Assembly (NCBI GenBank): GCA_016934605.1
Contig: JAFGSO010000096.1
Coordinates: 1-22,175 of the forward strand
Reading direction: 5' to 3'
From: Calditrichota bacterium
GTDB taxonomy: Bacteria; Calditrichota; Calditrichia; RBG-13-44-9
Length of the DNA: 22,175 nt
Part shown: piece by piece, positions 14,241-22,175 of the stretch
How positions within the stretch are numbered: position 1 is the first letter of the stretch
Layout: every line of letters begins with the position of its first letter
Made by a program: the position numbers and the translations under genes
The notes under the pieces: generated by a model
Told to the model about the DNA's origin: nothing
Databases searched by the model: none
What the model saw: only the letters and a program-made list of their open reading frames with translations

Positions 14241-17126
14241 TCACCTGATTATGGCAAATTTGCCGGTGTGGGTTTTCCCATCCGGTGTGCTGACAACATA
14301 TACATAGACACCAAAAGCCATTGCCTGATTGGAAAAATTCACCAGATTAAATAATTCATCGCCGGTTTGATAATTTCTTCTTACGATGGAATTTACCTTC
14401 TCCCCGCTCAGGGTGTAAATGTTGATGGTACATTCCGGCGGCAGAAACATGAAACGAACCTGATGAACGTTCTGGAGCTCCTCCCAGGCCGCTCCCACCA
14501 GATAGGGATTCGGTACCACCCGTATTTCAGACAGATCAACCTGAGCCTGATCGAAATAGGTTGGCTTGAATTTAAACTGATAAACATCCTCATCGGTGAT
14601 ACTGCGGTAAGATTCAATGAGAATACGGTCACCTGTCTGCGGTGGAACTCTCAGCGTATCCGCAGAGGCATTTAAAATGCTCACCTGATAAACAAAAGTG
14701 GACGGAAAGTTAGTTACCAGGGGATCCCCAATGTTTGGATTGGGATACGGTTCACGAATCAGAAAGATTGTCTCACCTTCTTCCCACTGCTGATTGCTAT
14801 TATCGTCCTTAACCTGAAAGATCAGTTGTTCAGGATTCTGCGGGTCGGTCACGTCCCATACGTCGAAACCCACCGGAAAAGCGGCTGTGGAAGTGGTCGG
14901 CGGTCCCCAGCTGTAGGCAATGGCACCTTCTTCAGTAAAGCGGAATTCATAATCCCGGATGCGATATTCCGGAGCGCCGGATGGAAACACCGACAGACTG
15001 ACGAACCAGGATCCGCTGCTGTCGGACTTTCCTTCACCATAGACATCTTTTCCATACCCGTCTGTTATACTCTTGACACCACCGATTTTCTGCTCGGAAC
15101 TTACCGACATCTGAAATCCTTCGGCAATGGGAGTATCCTCATAATTTATGGGTGAATTCTGCAGCAGGACTTCTCCTGTTGTCAGGTTTTGAAGGTTAAA
15201 AGCGGTAGCCGGCCTTCCAATAAAACGGACTTCATACACATCTGTGGGCAAATTTCTATCATCAATTACTTCCAGATGAATATCACCTTTCCCGGTACCT
15301 TCAATGTGAGTCAGGTACTCCACCTGGGCCGGTATTTTGCCGAGATAGGCTGGTGTTGGTGTGATGCTCACAAAATTCTGGTCGGCCGTACTGGTACCCC
15401 GGGCGGATTCCAGTGAATAAATGATGGAATCACCGCGGTCATAAGATACAATAGTATAAGAATACTTGATGCCGTTTTTCGCCGTTTCATCCACAAAGCT
15501 GTGTTTCAGGCCGGTATCATCTCCCAGATAAACCGCAGGATTTCTTGGATCGAAACCTGATATACCGTTATTCAGATCAAAGTAGGTCAGCGGTACATAG
15601 CCGATCAGGTTACCCTGAACATCAATCACTTCCCGTCCCCAGGTCTGACCATTATCTTCACTGCGGTAAATCCGGTAACCTTCGAAGTCGATATCACTGG
15701 TAAAGGGATCGGGTGAACTCTCGGGTGTAGAACCCCAGTAAAGGGTTACTTTTCCATCTCCCGGAACAGCCGACAATTTCGGGGCAGGTGGTGCAGATGG
15801 ACCCACAAACTTGAAATCATACATCTGCTGTGCCTGAGCCAGTTGCTTCATGAAATCCGCATCTGTCTCTCCCACCAGTACGGCGATGGTGGATTTGACG
15901 ACCTCATCCGGCTCCATACTGAAGGGACCGGTGGCGATGATAAAGGCCAGGTCCGATTTCTCGGTAAGCAGATTGACATCATCAATGCGGCGATCTGCAC
16001 CATGAAAATACAGATCTGCAAAGGAAGAGATATCAGGATCGGTCGGTTGACTGGAAACAATTGGCCAGAGAATGATATCGGAAGTGGGTCCCGGATCGGT
16101 AAAATAATGAAAATCGGTTATACCCATATCTTGGGGTGTTTCCAGGAATCCCACCCCGAAAGAATAATCTTCAAACGTGCCCAGCGAGGTAGGACTTGTG
16201 GCTCCACCGATGTCTCCGTCAAAATCCCGGTTGATGAGGGCATCGGGCAGATCCGGATCACTGAATGTCGGATCCGGCAGAATGAAAATTTCTTCCCCGT
16301 AATCACTGCAGTCCGGATCCGAATAATAACCCACATAGCAGCTGTCCAGTCTCCGTCCGCTTTTATTATGTATGAAAAACTCATAAAACTGGAATTTATC
16401 GGCATAGGGGCGGCCGTAACAATAAGCCATCATTTCCACCTCCAGACCGATCACGTTTCCCAGCTGATTATGGGAATCGTCAAAAACCGCATACACATCG
16501 CGGTCGGAAGCGAACTCACCTTCTATCTCTTCTCCGGTATCGGGATCCCGGCGGAAATATCCCGGCCAGAAAGAGACGCCCGTCTCATCAACCGGCCAGG
16601 TTACCTGCAGATCGCTATGTGCCAGATAGGGAGTTGTGGGATTATCCGGTGGATACAAAAGGGCTGCATGGGGATTGGGATCGGTTGCCGGATTATAATG
16701 GGTCTTTCCGTAAGATCCGTCTTTGGCTATCCAGTCCTCATTATCATTATCGGTCCAGCCATCTATCACATTCCCGTTATTCCCGTTCATGCTGTTTTCG
16801 GGCAGGGCAAAAAATATGGAAAAGTCATCGCATAATCCGGTATAATTCCTTCGTGGATAACGGAAATCGAAAAAATATTGGGTGGGCGCATTTCCCACAT
16901 CTTCATATCGTGTGTCAGTCACCTGTCCGAAATTCATGGTCAGATTCTGCAGCTGCCCTTTGTCCATTACACCTACCGCCTCATCCGCAAAACTCATGGG
17001 CTTTCGGAGAACCGGAAGATTGGGATTATGCTGAATATCATCACCGTTTTCCGGACCGTTCTGCAGTGCCAGATGCGGTATGAAGATAATGATTAAGACC
17101 GCTAAAATTTTATAATACTTTTTCAT
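14241..17126 (-). CDS. Large secreted protein with fibronectin-type and C-terminal sorting regions
   Basis: A 961-residue exported protein with signal peptide 1-22 (MKKYYKILAVL...). A long N-terminal half rich in Asp, Gly and aromatics (residues about 60-420) contains several calcium-binding-looking DxDxD-like turns. A fibronectin type III-like module lies near 445-590 (APKLSAVPGDGKVTLYWG, YRIYRSEDNG, YSYTIVSYD). The C-terminus (about 875-961) has VVPNPYLVG, INIYTLSGEKV and a GVYVYVV...GKFAIIR ending, a variant of the sorting domain. The longer in-frame reading from 17273 was rejected because ATG 17126 has AAGGAG upstream and opens a signal peptide. It starts 20 nt after the TonB receptor and is followed 10 nt later by the PorV-like gene. 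No enzymatic motif was recognised; it may be a surface partner of the receptor. Confidence 0.8.
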   Translation of the reverse strand: MKKYYKILAVLIIIFIPHLALQNGPENGDDIQHNPNLPVLRKPMSFADEAVGVMDKGQLQNLTMNFGQVTDTRYEDVGNAPTQYFFDFRYPRRNYTGLCDDFSIFFALPENSMNGNNGNVIDGWTDNDNEDWIAKDGSYGKTHYNPATDPNPHAALLYPPDNPTTPYLAHSDLQVTWPVDETGVSFWPGYFRRDPDTGEEIEGEFASDRDVYAVFDDSHNQLGNVIGLEVEMMAYCYGRPYADKFQFYEFFIHNKSGRRLDSCYVGYYSDPDCSDYGEEIFILPDPTFSDPDLPDALINRDFDGDIGGATSPTSLGTFEDYSFGVGFLETPQDMGITDFHYFTDPGPTSDIILWPIVSSQPTDPDISSFADLYFHGADRRIDDVNLLTEKSDLAFIIATGPFSMEPDEVVKSTIAVLVGETDADFMKQLAQAQQMYDFKFVGPSAPPAPKLSAVPGDGKVTLYWGSTPESSPDPFTSDIDFEGYRIYRSEDNGQTWGREVIDVQGNLIGYVPLTYFDLNNGISGFDPRNPAVYLGDDTGLKHSFVDETAKNGIKYSYTIVSYDRGDSIIYSLESARGTSTADQNFVSITPTPAYLGKIPAQVEYLTHIEGTGKGDIHLEVIDDRNLPTDVYEVRFIGRPATAFNLQNLTTGEVLLQNSPINYEDTPIAEGFQMSVSSEQKIGGVKSITDGYGKDVYGEGKSDSSGSWFVSLSVFPSGAPEYRIRDYEFRFTEEGAIAYSWGPPTTSTAAFPVGFDVWDVTDPQNPEQLIFQVKDDNSNQQWEEGETIFLIREPYPNPNIGDPLVTNFPSTFVYQVSILNASADTLRVPPQTGDRILIESYRSITDEDVYQFKFKPTYFDQAQVDLSEIRVVPNPYLVGAAWEELQNVHQVRFMFLPPECTINIYTLSGEKVNSIVRRNYQTGDELFNLVNFSNQAMAFGVYVYVVSTPDGKTHTGKFAIIR

Positions 17127-17146
17127 ATCCTCATTCTCCTTCACAC

Positions 17147-19870
17147 TTAAAATCGCACGATAAGACCCAGGTAGATCCGTCTGCGGACATCCACACTTTC
17201 GGGATTCGCCTGTCGGTCCTTGGGATAGTTGGAAGTCGGTCCGCCATCCCAGGCCTTTCCGGTAGCGGTCCACACCCGCACCACATTTATTCTGTCAAGC
17301 ACATTCTCTCCCCGCACATAGAACCTGAAGATGGTATTCCACACATGAATATCCTTCGTTATTCTCAGATCCAGTTGATTCACTCCCGGTTTTCGGGCCG
17401 AATTCTTCTCCGGTGCGATGGTCGCATCGGGATCGCGGGAAGTCGGGGTATAGGGCAATCCGGCGGCGGCGGTAAGCAGGAAATTCATACTAAAATCTCC
17501 CAGGGGGTTCACTCCCAGAAGCGAAGGGCCAAAATTGCCGGGAAATCGGACATCTAAATTCAGACTCACGGTATGCCGGCGGTCGAAATCCAGATAGAAA
17601 TTGCGGTTCGGTTTCAAATGGGCATCATCTTCACGGTACGACGAATAACCTTCTATCGGATCCGATTCATTCCCTTTGGCGATCATGAAAGTATAATTCA
17701 GGGCACCGGAAAAATAGTTGCTGTACCTCTTGGTAAGAGACACATCCACACCTTGGACTTTACCGTAATCCGCATTGATAAAAATGGTGTAATCCCGCCC
17801 GGAAAAATAATAGAAGCTCGAGATCAGGTTGCTTATATCCTTATAATAAGCGGCTATATCCAGCGCATAGTCCTGACCCAGCTGCTGTTTAAAGCCGGCT
17901 TCGAAGGCCACGGTTTTCTCCGGTTCCAGACCCGGATTTCCCACCAGGGCATCATTCACCACGATGTCATCCAGATCATTATCCCGGAAAAGATCGTAAT
18001 ATCGCGGAATCTGGAAAAAATGACCGTAGGCAAAATGAAATACCGTGGTTGCACTGATCGGATGTGCCAGTCCAATGCGCGGACTGAGTTTATACTTTGG
18101 TTTCACATCCTGCTCCGGAACGGTTGTAATGATACTCTGGCCGTCCGGATCGGTGGTAAGTAGCAGAATTCTGGCCGGATCGGGATAATAGGAATCCTGG
18201 GGATCGTAAAAATCAAAACGCAGCCCCAGGTTCATCACCAGATAAGCCAGTTCAATCTTATCCTGCAAATAGACCGCAAATTCATATGGTTTTTTGGTAA
18301 AATATTCCAGCAAACCGCGTGGCGGCATACCAATACGATGCCGGGAGATTTCGTGCTGGCGAAATTCCACACCACCTTTAACCTGATGATGGTTAGTCGC
18401 CTGACTGACAATGTCCGCATCGACATCAAACGTTTTGGAATCGGTATTGGTCCAGTAACGTACATCCCCTGGTCGGAAATTCCCTTCTATACCCTGATAA
18501 TAACTTCGGGTAACATATTCTGAATAAAGCAGTTCTCCGGTATTGGGATCCGTCAGCACCAGCTTATCATCAACCGTATCCCGGTACTTGTTACGGAGAT
18601 AAGACAGACTGAGAGTATAATAAGTTGATTTACTGAGAGTATGAGTGGTTTTCAGAGAAAAACGGGTCTTGTAATCCCGGGTGAGCGGATAGCCCCCATT
18701 GTTTATCTCGTCAAAATACTGCCAGTATTTGTACTGGTGATCATAATCCTGATACCAGCTGTTTGACCAGTCTGCACTGAACTGTACCTTAAAAGCTGTT
18801 GTCAGGTCGTAATTCAACTTGCCCGACACAATCCTGTCCAGCGTGAATCCATAAGGAAGATAGCTGTTCTCATTCTGCAAGGTTGTTGAAAGAAAGAATT
18901 TCATTTTCTGAAACAGGGGTACTGGTCCGCTGACACTTCCGTTGAATTTTCCCATCACATCCAGTCCGGTCAAGGTTGGTGAAAAACGGCTGTCCGCCAC
19001 CCTGAATTGCCGATAGGCAGATTCACCGTTGGGAAGCCGTACTGCATCCCGGTATTGCTTCTGTTCTTCCGGGGGAAGATTCTTCACTTCATCTGTCTGC
19101 AGCAGCCAGTCTTTCTGATGATAGGGAGACTCGTTCAGCATCGGTGATTCATACTGCAGTTTGAATTTGTAATCATTGCTCCCTTCTTTGGTTACCAGAT
19201 TCACAATGGCGGACATAGCATTCCCGTATTCGGCATTAAATGTACCGGAAATCATCTCCATTTCCTGAATCGCTTCCACATCCACCCGTCCACCGAGGGT
19301 ATTGTCAAAAGGGTCCCTCACATAGGTGCCATCCACCAGGTAACCGATTTCACCGCTGCGGCCACCGCGGATGTGGATTTCACCGCCTTCACCGGATACC
19401 GCTCCGGCCTGCAGAGCCAGAACTCCCTGTACGGTATTCACCGGCAGAATATCCGATATTTGATTCCCTTCAACAATGGACCTTCGGGAGGTGGCATCCT
19501 TCTGGATGAGCGGGCGCTCGGCAATCACCGTAATGGTTTCATCCAGTTCAATGGAAGAAGCTTCCAGTTCCATATTGACTTCGGTGGTATGATCCACGGT
19601 AACAATCACATTTTCCACCTGCACCGTGGTATATCCGATATATGTTATCTGCAGAACGTATTTACCGGGGGGAATATTGGTTATGAAGAAAAAACCCTCT
19701 GCATCCGTAGCGGCGCCCATATTGGTCCCCTGCAGCTGGATATTCACACCGATCAGCGGCTCCTTGTTATCCTTATCCCGGATAAACCCGGCAATTTTTC
19801 CGGTAGTACCTGCCAGAAGGCTGGCTACCAGAAAAAACAGAAGGAGATATATGACACTGATTCGATACAC
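17147..19870 (-). CDS. TonB-dependent receptor with carboxypeptidase-regulatory-like N-terminal domain
   Basis: A 907-residue outer-membrane receptor with signal peptide 1-20. A carboxypeptidase-D-regulatory-like domain spans about 24-105 (GKIAGFIRDKDNKEPLIGVNIQLQG as the opening, GKYVLQITYIGYTT). The plug spans about 125-240 with IHIRGGRSGEIGYLVDG and an NAEYGNAMSAIVNLVTKEG stretch. A long beta-barrel follows, ending RRIYLGLIVRF with terminal Phe. The start is GTG 19870, preceded by GGAGGT at 4 nt; an overlapping ATG two bases earlier is out of frame. It resembles SusC/OmpA-like receptors of FCB bacteria, but no SusD partner is present; the adjacent 961-residue secreted protein may take that place. 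Ligand unknown. Confidence 0.9.
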   Translation of the reverse strand: MYRISVIYLLLFFLVASLLAGTTGKIAGFIRDKDNKEPLIGVNIQLQGTNMGAATDAEGFFFITNIPPGKYVLQITYIGYTTVQVENVIVTVDHTTEVNMELEASSIELDETITVIAERPLIQKDATSRRSIVEGNQISDILPVNTVQGVLALQAGAVSGEGGEIHIRGGRSGEIGYLVDGTYVRDPFDNTLGGRVDVEAIQEMEMISGTFNAEYGNAMSAIVNLVTKEGSNDYKFKLQYESPMLNESPYHQKDWLLQTDEVKNLPPEEQKQYRDAVRLPNGESAYRQFRVADSRFSPTLTGLDVMGKFNGSVSGPVPLFQKMKFFLSTTLQNENSYLPYGFTLDRIVSGKLNYDLTTAFKVQFSADWSNSWYQDYDHQYKYWQYFDEINNGGYPLTRDYKTRFSLKTTHTLSKSTYYTLSLSYLRNKYRDTVDDKLVLTDPNTGELLYSEYVTRSYYQGIEGNFRPGDVRYWTNTDSKTFDVDADIVSQATNHHQVKGGVEFRQHEISRHRIGMPPRGLLEYFTKKPYEFAVYLQDKIELAYLVMNLGLRFDFYDPQDSYYPDPARILLLTTDPDGQSIITTVPEQDVKPKYKLSPRIGLAHPISATTVFHFAYGHFFQIPRYYDLFRDNDLDDIVVNDALVGNPGLEPEKTVAFEAGFKQQLGQDYALDIAAYYKDISNLISSFYYFSGRDYTIFINADYGKVQGVDVSLTKRYSNYFSGALNYTFMIAKGNESDPIEGYSSYREDDAHLKPNRNFYLDFDRRHTVSLNLDVRFPGNFGPSLLGVNPLGDFSMNFLLTAAAGLPYTPTSRDPDATIAPEKNSARKPGVNQLDLRITKDIHVWNTIFRFYVRGENVLDRINVVRVWTATGKAWDGGPTSNYPKDRQANPESVDVRRRIYLGLIVRF

Positions 19871-19903
19871 ATTTACCTCCGTTCATCATAAAGGTGAAAC
19901 AAC

Positions 19904-19935
19904 ACCCTCCCCGGAAGAGGATTCCGGGAGAGGGT
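19904..19935. terminator. Hairpin between the beta-propeller gene and the TonB receptor gene (attenuator or repeat)
   Basis: On the minus strand ACCCTCTCCCGGA pairs with TCCGGGGAGGGT across a 6-nt loop, with one bulge. It lies 30 nt beyond the beta-propeller stop and 34 nt before the receptor start. No strong T-tract follows it, so it may be a weak terminator, an mRNA-processing/stability hairpin or another GC-run intergenic repeat. Confidence 0.4.
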
Positions 19936-19964
19936 CTGCTAAAAAGAATAAAATTTTTTAATTT

Positions 19965-21506
19965 TTATCTGATTAACATCATCTTTCGGCTCAGATTGAC
20001 ATCTTTACCCTGTAGCTGATAAAAATAGATACCGCTGGCCATTATCTGCCCGTCATCATTCTTTCCGTCCCAGAAAGCGGTATGACTGCCGGGAAGCACC
20101 ACCCCGGACACCAGTGTTCGCACTCTCTGGCCAAGCAGATTGAACACCGACAGCTCATATGTTCCCTTTACAGCTACATTATAATTGATTCTGGTGACCG
20201 GATTGAAAGGATTGGGATAATTCTGCTGCAGTGCAAATTCTTCGACGATCTGAGTGGGATTATCTTCGATGGATGTAATAACATCAATACTTCCATAAAC
20301 CAGAGAAAGTGAATCCGGATCATCAGGACCTTCCCGATATCCCTCGCGCCAGAAAACATCTACTTTTGATCCTCGTATACGGGAGGCCGCGGTTACATAT
20401 CCGCCATCATGCATCTCCCGGCTTAACCGGGTCTGCGGAGACCAGGTAGTACCACCGTCCGTTGAAGTAACGTAACTGATCTGTTCCAGACCTGTCGTGT
20501 CATTTTCCATAGTACGCCTGTAAACTACATAGAGATTATCATTCTCATCGATAGTCATAAAAGGCTTATATCCTAACACTCCCTGTCCCACCACGGTATC
20601 AACTGCTGCAGGCCAGGTAGCATCGTTCCAGGCTTTCTTTTTTAATATCAGATGTTGTCGTGGTTCAAAAGGTCGGTAAACGACATATATATTATCGGCC
20701 GCATCAATGGCCGCAGCCGGATAACGGTTATTATTATTCGTTATCCCGGACACCAGCTGCTCTCCGGACCAGGAGGATCCATCAAACTGATTGATATAAA
20801 TTTCCTGATTGGTACCGGCATCCGGTACTTCAAACCAGGTACAAACCATCTTGCCGTTCTTTCCTCTGGCCAAATAGGGACGGGCCGATTCAATACTTCC
20901 GGCTCCGATGATACCGTCGGGTGAACTGAGCGTATCCGGACCAAGCCAGGTACCCCCGCCGTCGGTACTGCGCAGACAGAGCAGCCACTTGTCACCAGCC
21001 GACTCTGAATCGGTATTCCAGGCGACAAATACATTTCCCTGATCGTCCACTTCAATTCCCACTTCCTCATTTTCCAGATTATTACCGGTCAGATTCACCG
21101 GTGTGGACCAGCTGGAACCGTTATATTTGGAAACATAAATCGCATAATCTTCCGCCGTGGTATTCCGCTGCTGCCAGGCAACATACAGATTCCCCGCTTC
21201 ATCGGCCGCAATCCCTGCTTTATGAACAGTAGCACCGGAGGGGGCCGTAGAGATTGGGGCAGGCGGACTCCAGATCATGAAAACCGGATCATATTGTGAA
21301 TAGACTATCTGTCCGTCGGTCCCGGAAGAGGTCCACACCACAAACAACTTGTCATCGCTGGTTCGGGCAATATGGCTGGTATGATTATAATACAAAGCCT
21401 GACTGTAGACAACCGGCTCAGCCACTACCGAAGGACTGGGTTGTGCCATTAGGGATGCCGTCAGTACACATCCAAGTACGAGAAAAATAATCGTAAATCT
21501 GCTCAT
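19965..21506 (-). CDS. Secreted Asp-box (sialidase-like) beta-propeller protein with sorting domain
   Basis: A 513-residue exported protein with signal peptide 1-21 (ends LMAQ). Repeated beta-propeller blades follow the pattern D-x-x-G-N-x-x-V-A/V-W, and there are two Asp-box motifs (STDGGGTW and STDGGTTW). A type IX/FlgD-like C-terminal domain occupies 424-513 (NYPNPFNP, NLLGQRVRTL, WDGKNDDG, ASGIYFYQL, ending MMLIR). The fold matches sialidase/BNR-repeat proteins, but the arginine triad and catalytic Tyr/Glu of true sialidases could not be assigned, so a binding or structural propeller is as likely as an enzyme. A good GGAGG site precedes ATG 21506. The response-regulator gene ends 12 nt upstream, so the two are probably co-transcribed. 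Confidence 0.82.
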   Translation of the reverse strand: MSRFTIIFLVLGCVLTASLMAQPSPSVVAEPVVYSQALYYNHTSHIARTSDDKLFVVWTSSGTDGQIVYSQYDPVFMIWSPPAPISTAPSGATVHKAGIAADEAGNLYVAWQQRNTTAEDYAIYVSKYNGSSWSTPVNLTGNNLENEEVGIEVDDQGNVFVAWNTDSESAGDKWLLCLRSTDGGGTWLGPDTLSSPDGIIGAGSIESARPYLARGKNGKMVCTWFEVPDAGTNQEIYINQFDGSSWSGEQLVSGITNNNNRYPAAAIDAADNIYVVYRPFEPRQHLILKKKAWNDATWPAAVDTVVGQGVLGYKPFMTIDENDNLYVVYRRTMENDTTGLEQISYVTSTDGGTTWSPQTRLSREMHDGGYVTAASRIRGSKVDVFWREGYREGPDDPDSLSLVYGSIDVITSIEDNPTQIVEEFALQQNYPNPFNPVTRINYNVAVKGTYELSVFNLLGQRVRTLVSGVVLPGSHTAFWDGKNDDGQIMASGIYFYQLQGKDVNLSRKMMLIR

Positions 21507-21518
21507 AATAAGCCTCCA

Positions 21519-21887
21519 TTATTTAATGAATGATGGTTGAATGAAATGGTCTATTTCATGCAATATTTCATTAAGACTCAGATCTTTGGAAATAATTTTC
21601 ACCCGGTCATTTTCCGGGATATGTTGTTGAATAATTGCCGGATTTTCAGAGGTGAACAATATCAGAGGAGCCAGTACATGAAGACTTCTCAATTTCTGCA
21701 GAAATTCCTCACCTGAGAGAAGAGGAAGATTCAGATCTACAATCATCAGATCGAATCGTTCCAGATCCGGTCTTTGCAGCGCTTCCAGCGCATTCTGACA
21801 TTCCAGCGCTTCCACACCCCGGCCCCTTAGAGCAAAAAGGATGGCTCGCCGGATGGTTTTTTCATCATCAATTAACAGGACTCTCAC
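21519..21887 (-). CDS. Single-domain response regulator (CheY-like receiver)
   Basis: A 122-residue stand-alone receiver domain: acidic pair D7-D8 (LLIDDE), phosphoacceptor D51 (VDLNLP), conserved T79 (LFTSEN) and K101 (ISKD) are all present. There is no output domain, so it must act through protein contacts. The start is GTG 21887 with a purine-rich GAGG upstream. No histidine kinase is in the window. It is the first visible gene of the minus-strand series, 12 nt upstream of the beta-propeller gene. It could be phosphorylated by an unlinked kinase; any control over the downstream genes is speculative. Confidence 0.88.
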   Translation of the reverse strand: MRVLLIDDEKTIRRAILFALRGRGVEALECQNALEALQRPDLERFDLMIVDLNLPLLSGEEFLQKLRSLHVLAPLILFTSENPAIIQQHIPENDRVKIISKDLSLNEILHEIDHFIQPSFIK

Positions 21888-21909
21888 ACCCTGCCTCAGT
21901 GAACATACC

Positions 21910-21946
21910 TTAAGAATAAATTTAACGCTATATTCTTAAATTGCAA
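21910..21946 (-). promoter_or_regulatory. Candidate promoter and operator-like inverted repeat for the response regulator gene
   Basis: On the minus strand TTGCAA (21946-21941) and TAAATT (21924-21919) are separated by 16 nt and could be -35/-10 boxes giving a leader of about 25 nt before GTG 21887. A perfect inverted repeat TTAAGAAT / ATTCTTAA (21910-21917 and 21932-21939), centres 22 bp apart (two helical turns), overlaps them. This geometry fits a dimeric repressor or activator site. The region is AT-rich, so chance symmetry cannot be excluded. Confidence 0.35.
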
Positions 21947-22010
21947 GTTAAACTGATATTTTATTTCTCTGTGAGAGGAATCTTTACGCATGGTTTGAGG
22001 GGGAGGAAAT

Positions 22011-22034
22011 GAGGGATAAGGGATAACGGATAAT
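22011..22034. repeat. Heptad-word repeat block C1
   Basis: GGGATAA GGGATAA CGGATAA TG words, the same words as near 242-260 in block A. It lies upstream of the response-regulator gene in the right-edge noncoding region (21888-22175), which contains no supported gene. Confidence 0.6.
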
Positions 22035-22068
22035 GAACATTGACATACTTTTCTTGAGCTAAGAAAGC

Positions 22069-22105
22069 GATTCCCCCTTTCATAAAGTGGGTTAGGGGGA
22101 TTTAT
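22069..22105. repeat. GC-run hairpin repeat, copy 3 (inverted orientation)
   Basis: ATTCCCCCTTTCATAAAG followed by TGGGTTAGGGGGATTTA reads, on the opposite strand, like the copy at 5701 (AATCCCCC-AACCC-C-TTT...AAAGGGGG). It shares the layout of the copies at 5701 and 7747. Confidence 0.6.
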
Positions 22106-22110
22106 AATAG

Positions 22111-22175
22111 GAGCCAGGATTCAGTAGTCAGGAATCAGGAGTCAAACGGAAAATGGAAAAGGGATAAAGGATAAA
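22111..22175. repeat. Heptad-word repeat block C2 (continues off window)
   Basis: AGGATTC AGTAGTC AGGAATC AGGAGTC words with exact 7-nt period, then CGGAAAATGGAAAAGGGATAAAGGATAA. It continues to the window edge. AGGAGTC-type words also occur on the minus strand of block B2 (CAGGAGTC). Confidence 0.65.

Noticed and set aside
15843..16835. A 330-codon plus-strand ORF
   Set aside because: Antisense to the 961-residue secreted protein, which has a signal peptide, ribosome-binding site and domain matches; the antisense frame shows no recognisable domain.
17573..18163. A 196-codon plus-strand ORF
   Set aside because: Antisense shadow of the TonB receptor barrel region; no family features.
19904..19935. 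Strong rho-independent terminator separating the propeller gene from the receptor gene
   Set aside because: The stem is good but no run of T follows on the minus strand, so only a weak terminator or repeat is claimed.

Overview
The window looks like a chromosomal segment from an uncultivated Gram-negative bacterium of the FCB group (Calditrichota / KSB1 / Neomarinimicrobiota-like). This placement is inferred from gene content only. The clues are secreted proteins whose C-terminal domains carry the YPNPFN ... LGxxVRxL ... SGxYxxxL ... LIR pattern (type IX / FlgD-like sorting domain), a PorV/PorQ-family outer-membrane protein, a TonB-dependent receptor with an N-terminal carboxypeptidase-regulatory domain, and intergenic DNA crowded with heptad-word repeats and G/C-run hairpins. 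No rRNA, tRNA or CRISPR array was recognised.

Layout. Positions 1-114 hold the 5' part of a damaged or partial GxxExxY-like ORF on the minus strand. A low-complexity heptad-repeat stretch follows (about 130-446). The plus-strand operon pgsB-pgsC-pgsW (447-3141) encodes a poly-gamma-glutamate (gamma-PGA) ligase, its membrane partner and a bitopic accessory protein. It converges with, and overlaps by 49 bp, a long series of minus-strand genes that fills the rest of the window. Read 5' to 3' on the minus strand these are: a single-domain response regulator (21887-21519); an Asp-box beta-propeller protein with a sorting domain (21506-19965); a TonB-dependent receptor (19870-17147); a 961-residue secreted protein with a sorting domain (17126-14241); a PorV/PorQ-like protein (14230-13196); a lone TRAP/DctM-like large permease (13145-11874); a 49-residue membrane protein (11519-11370); a membrane-anchored M14/AstE-like zinc deacylase (11365-10235); a DUF6305-like exported protein (9751-9176); a secreted sorting-domain protein with a possible gamma-PGA-hydrolase-like core (9183-7963); two gamma-glutamyltranspeptidases (7493-5796 and 5680-3992); and an M14/AstE-like lipoprotein (3926-3093).

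How the genes may work together. The synthetic half (PgsB/PgsC/PgsW) makes or modifies a gamma-glutamyl polymer at the inner membrane. The divergently coded half is rich in envelope enzymes able to cut gamma-glutamyl or acyl-amino-acid amide bonds (two GGTs, two M14 deacylases, one candidate secreted hydrolase), plus an uptake permease and a possible binding protein. The parsimonious reading is a gamma-PGA synthesis, remodelling and recycling locus in a didermic bacterium. The link between the Pgs genes and the downstream hydrolases is inferred from neighbourhood and enzyme class. Whether the TonB receptor / 961-residue protein / PorV block belongs to it or is a separate uptake unit is open.

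Intergenic DNA is unusually structured. It contains three blocks of heptad (7-nt period) word repeats, a REP-like palindrome, four GC-run hairpins of which three share one layout, and one clear plus one weak MITE-like inverted-repeat element.
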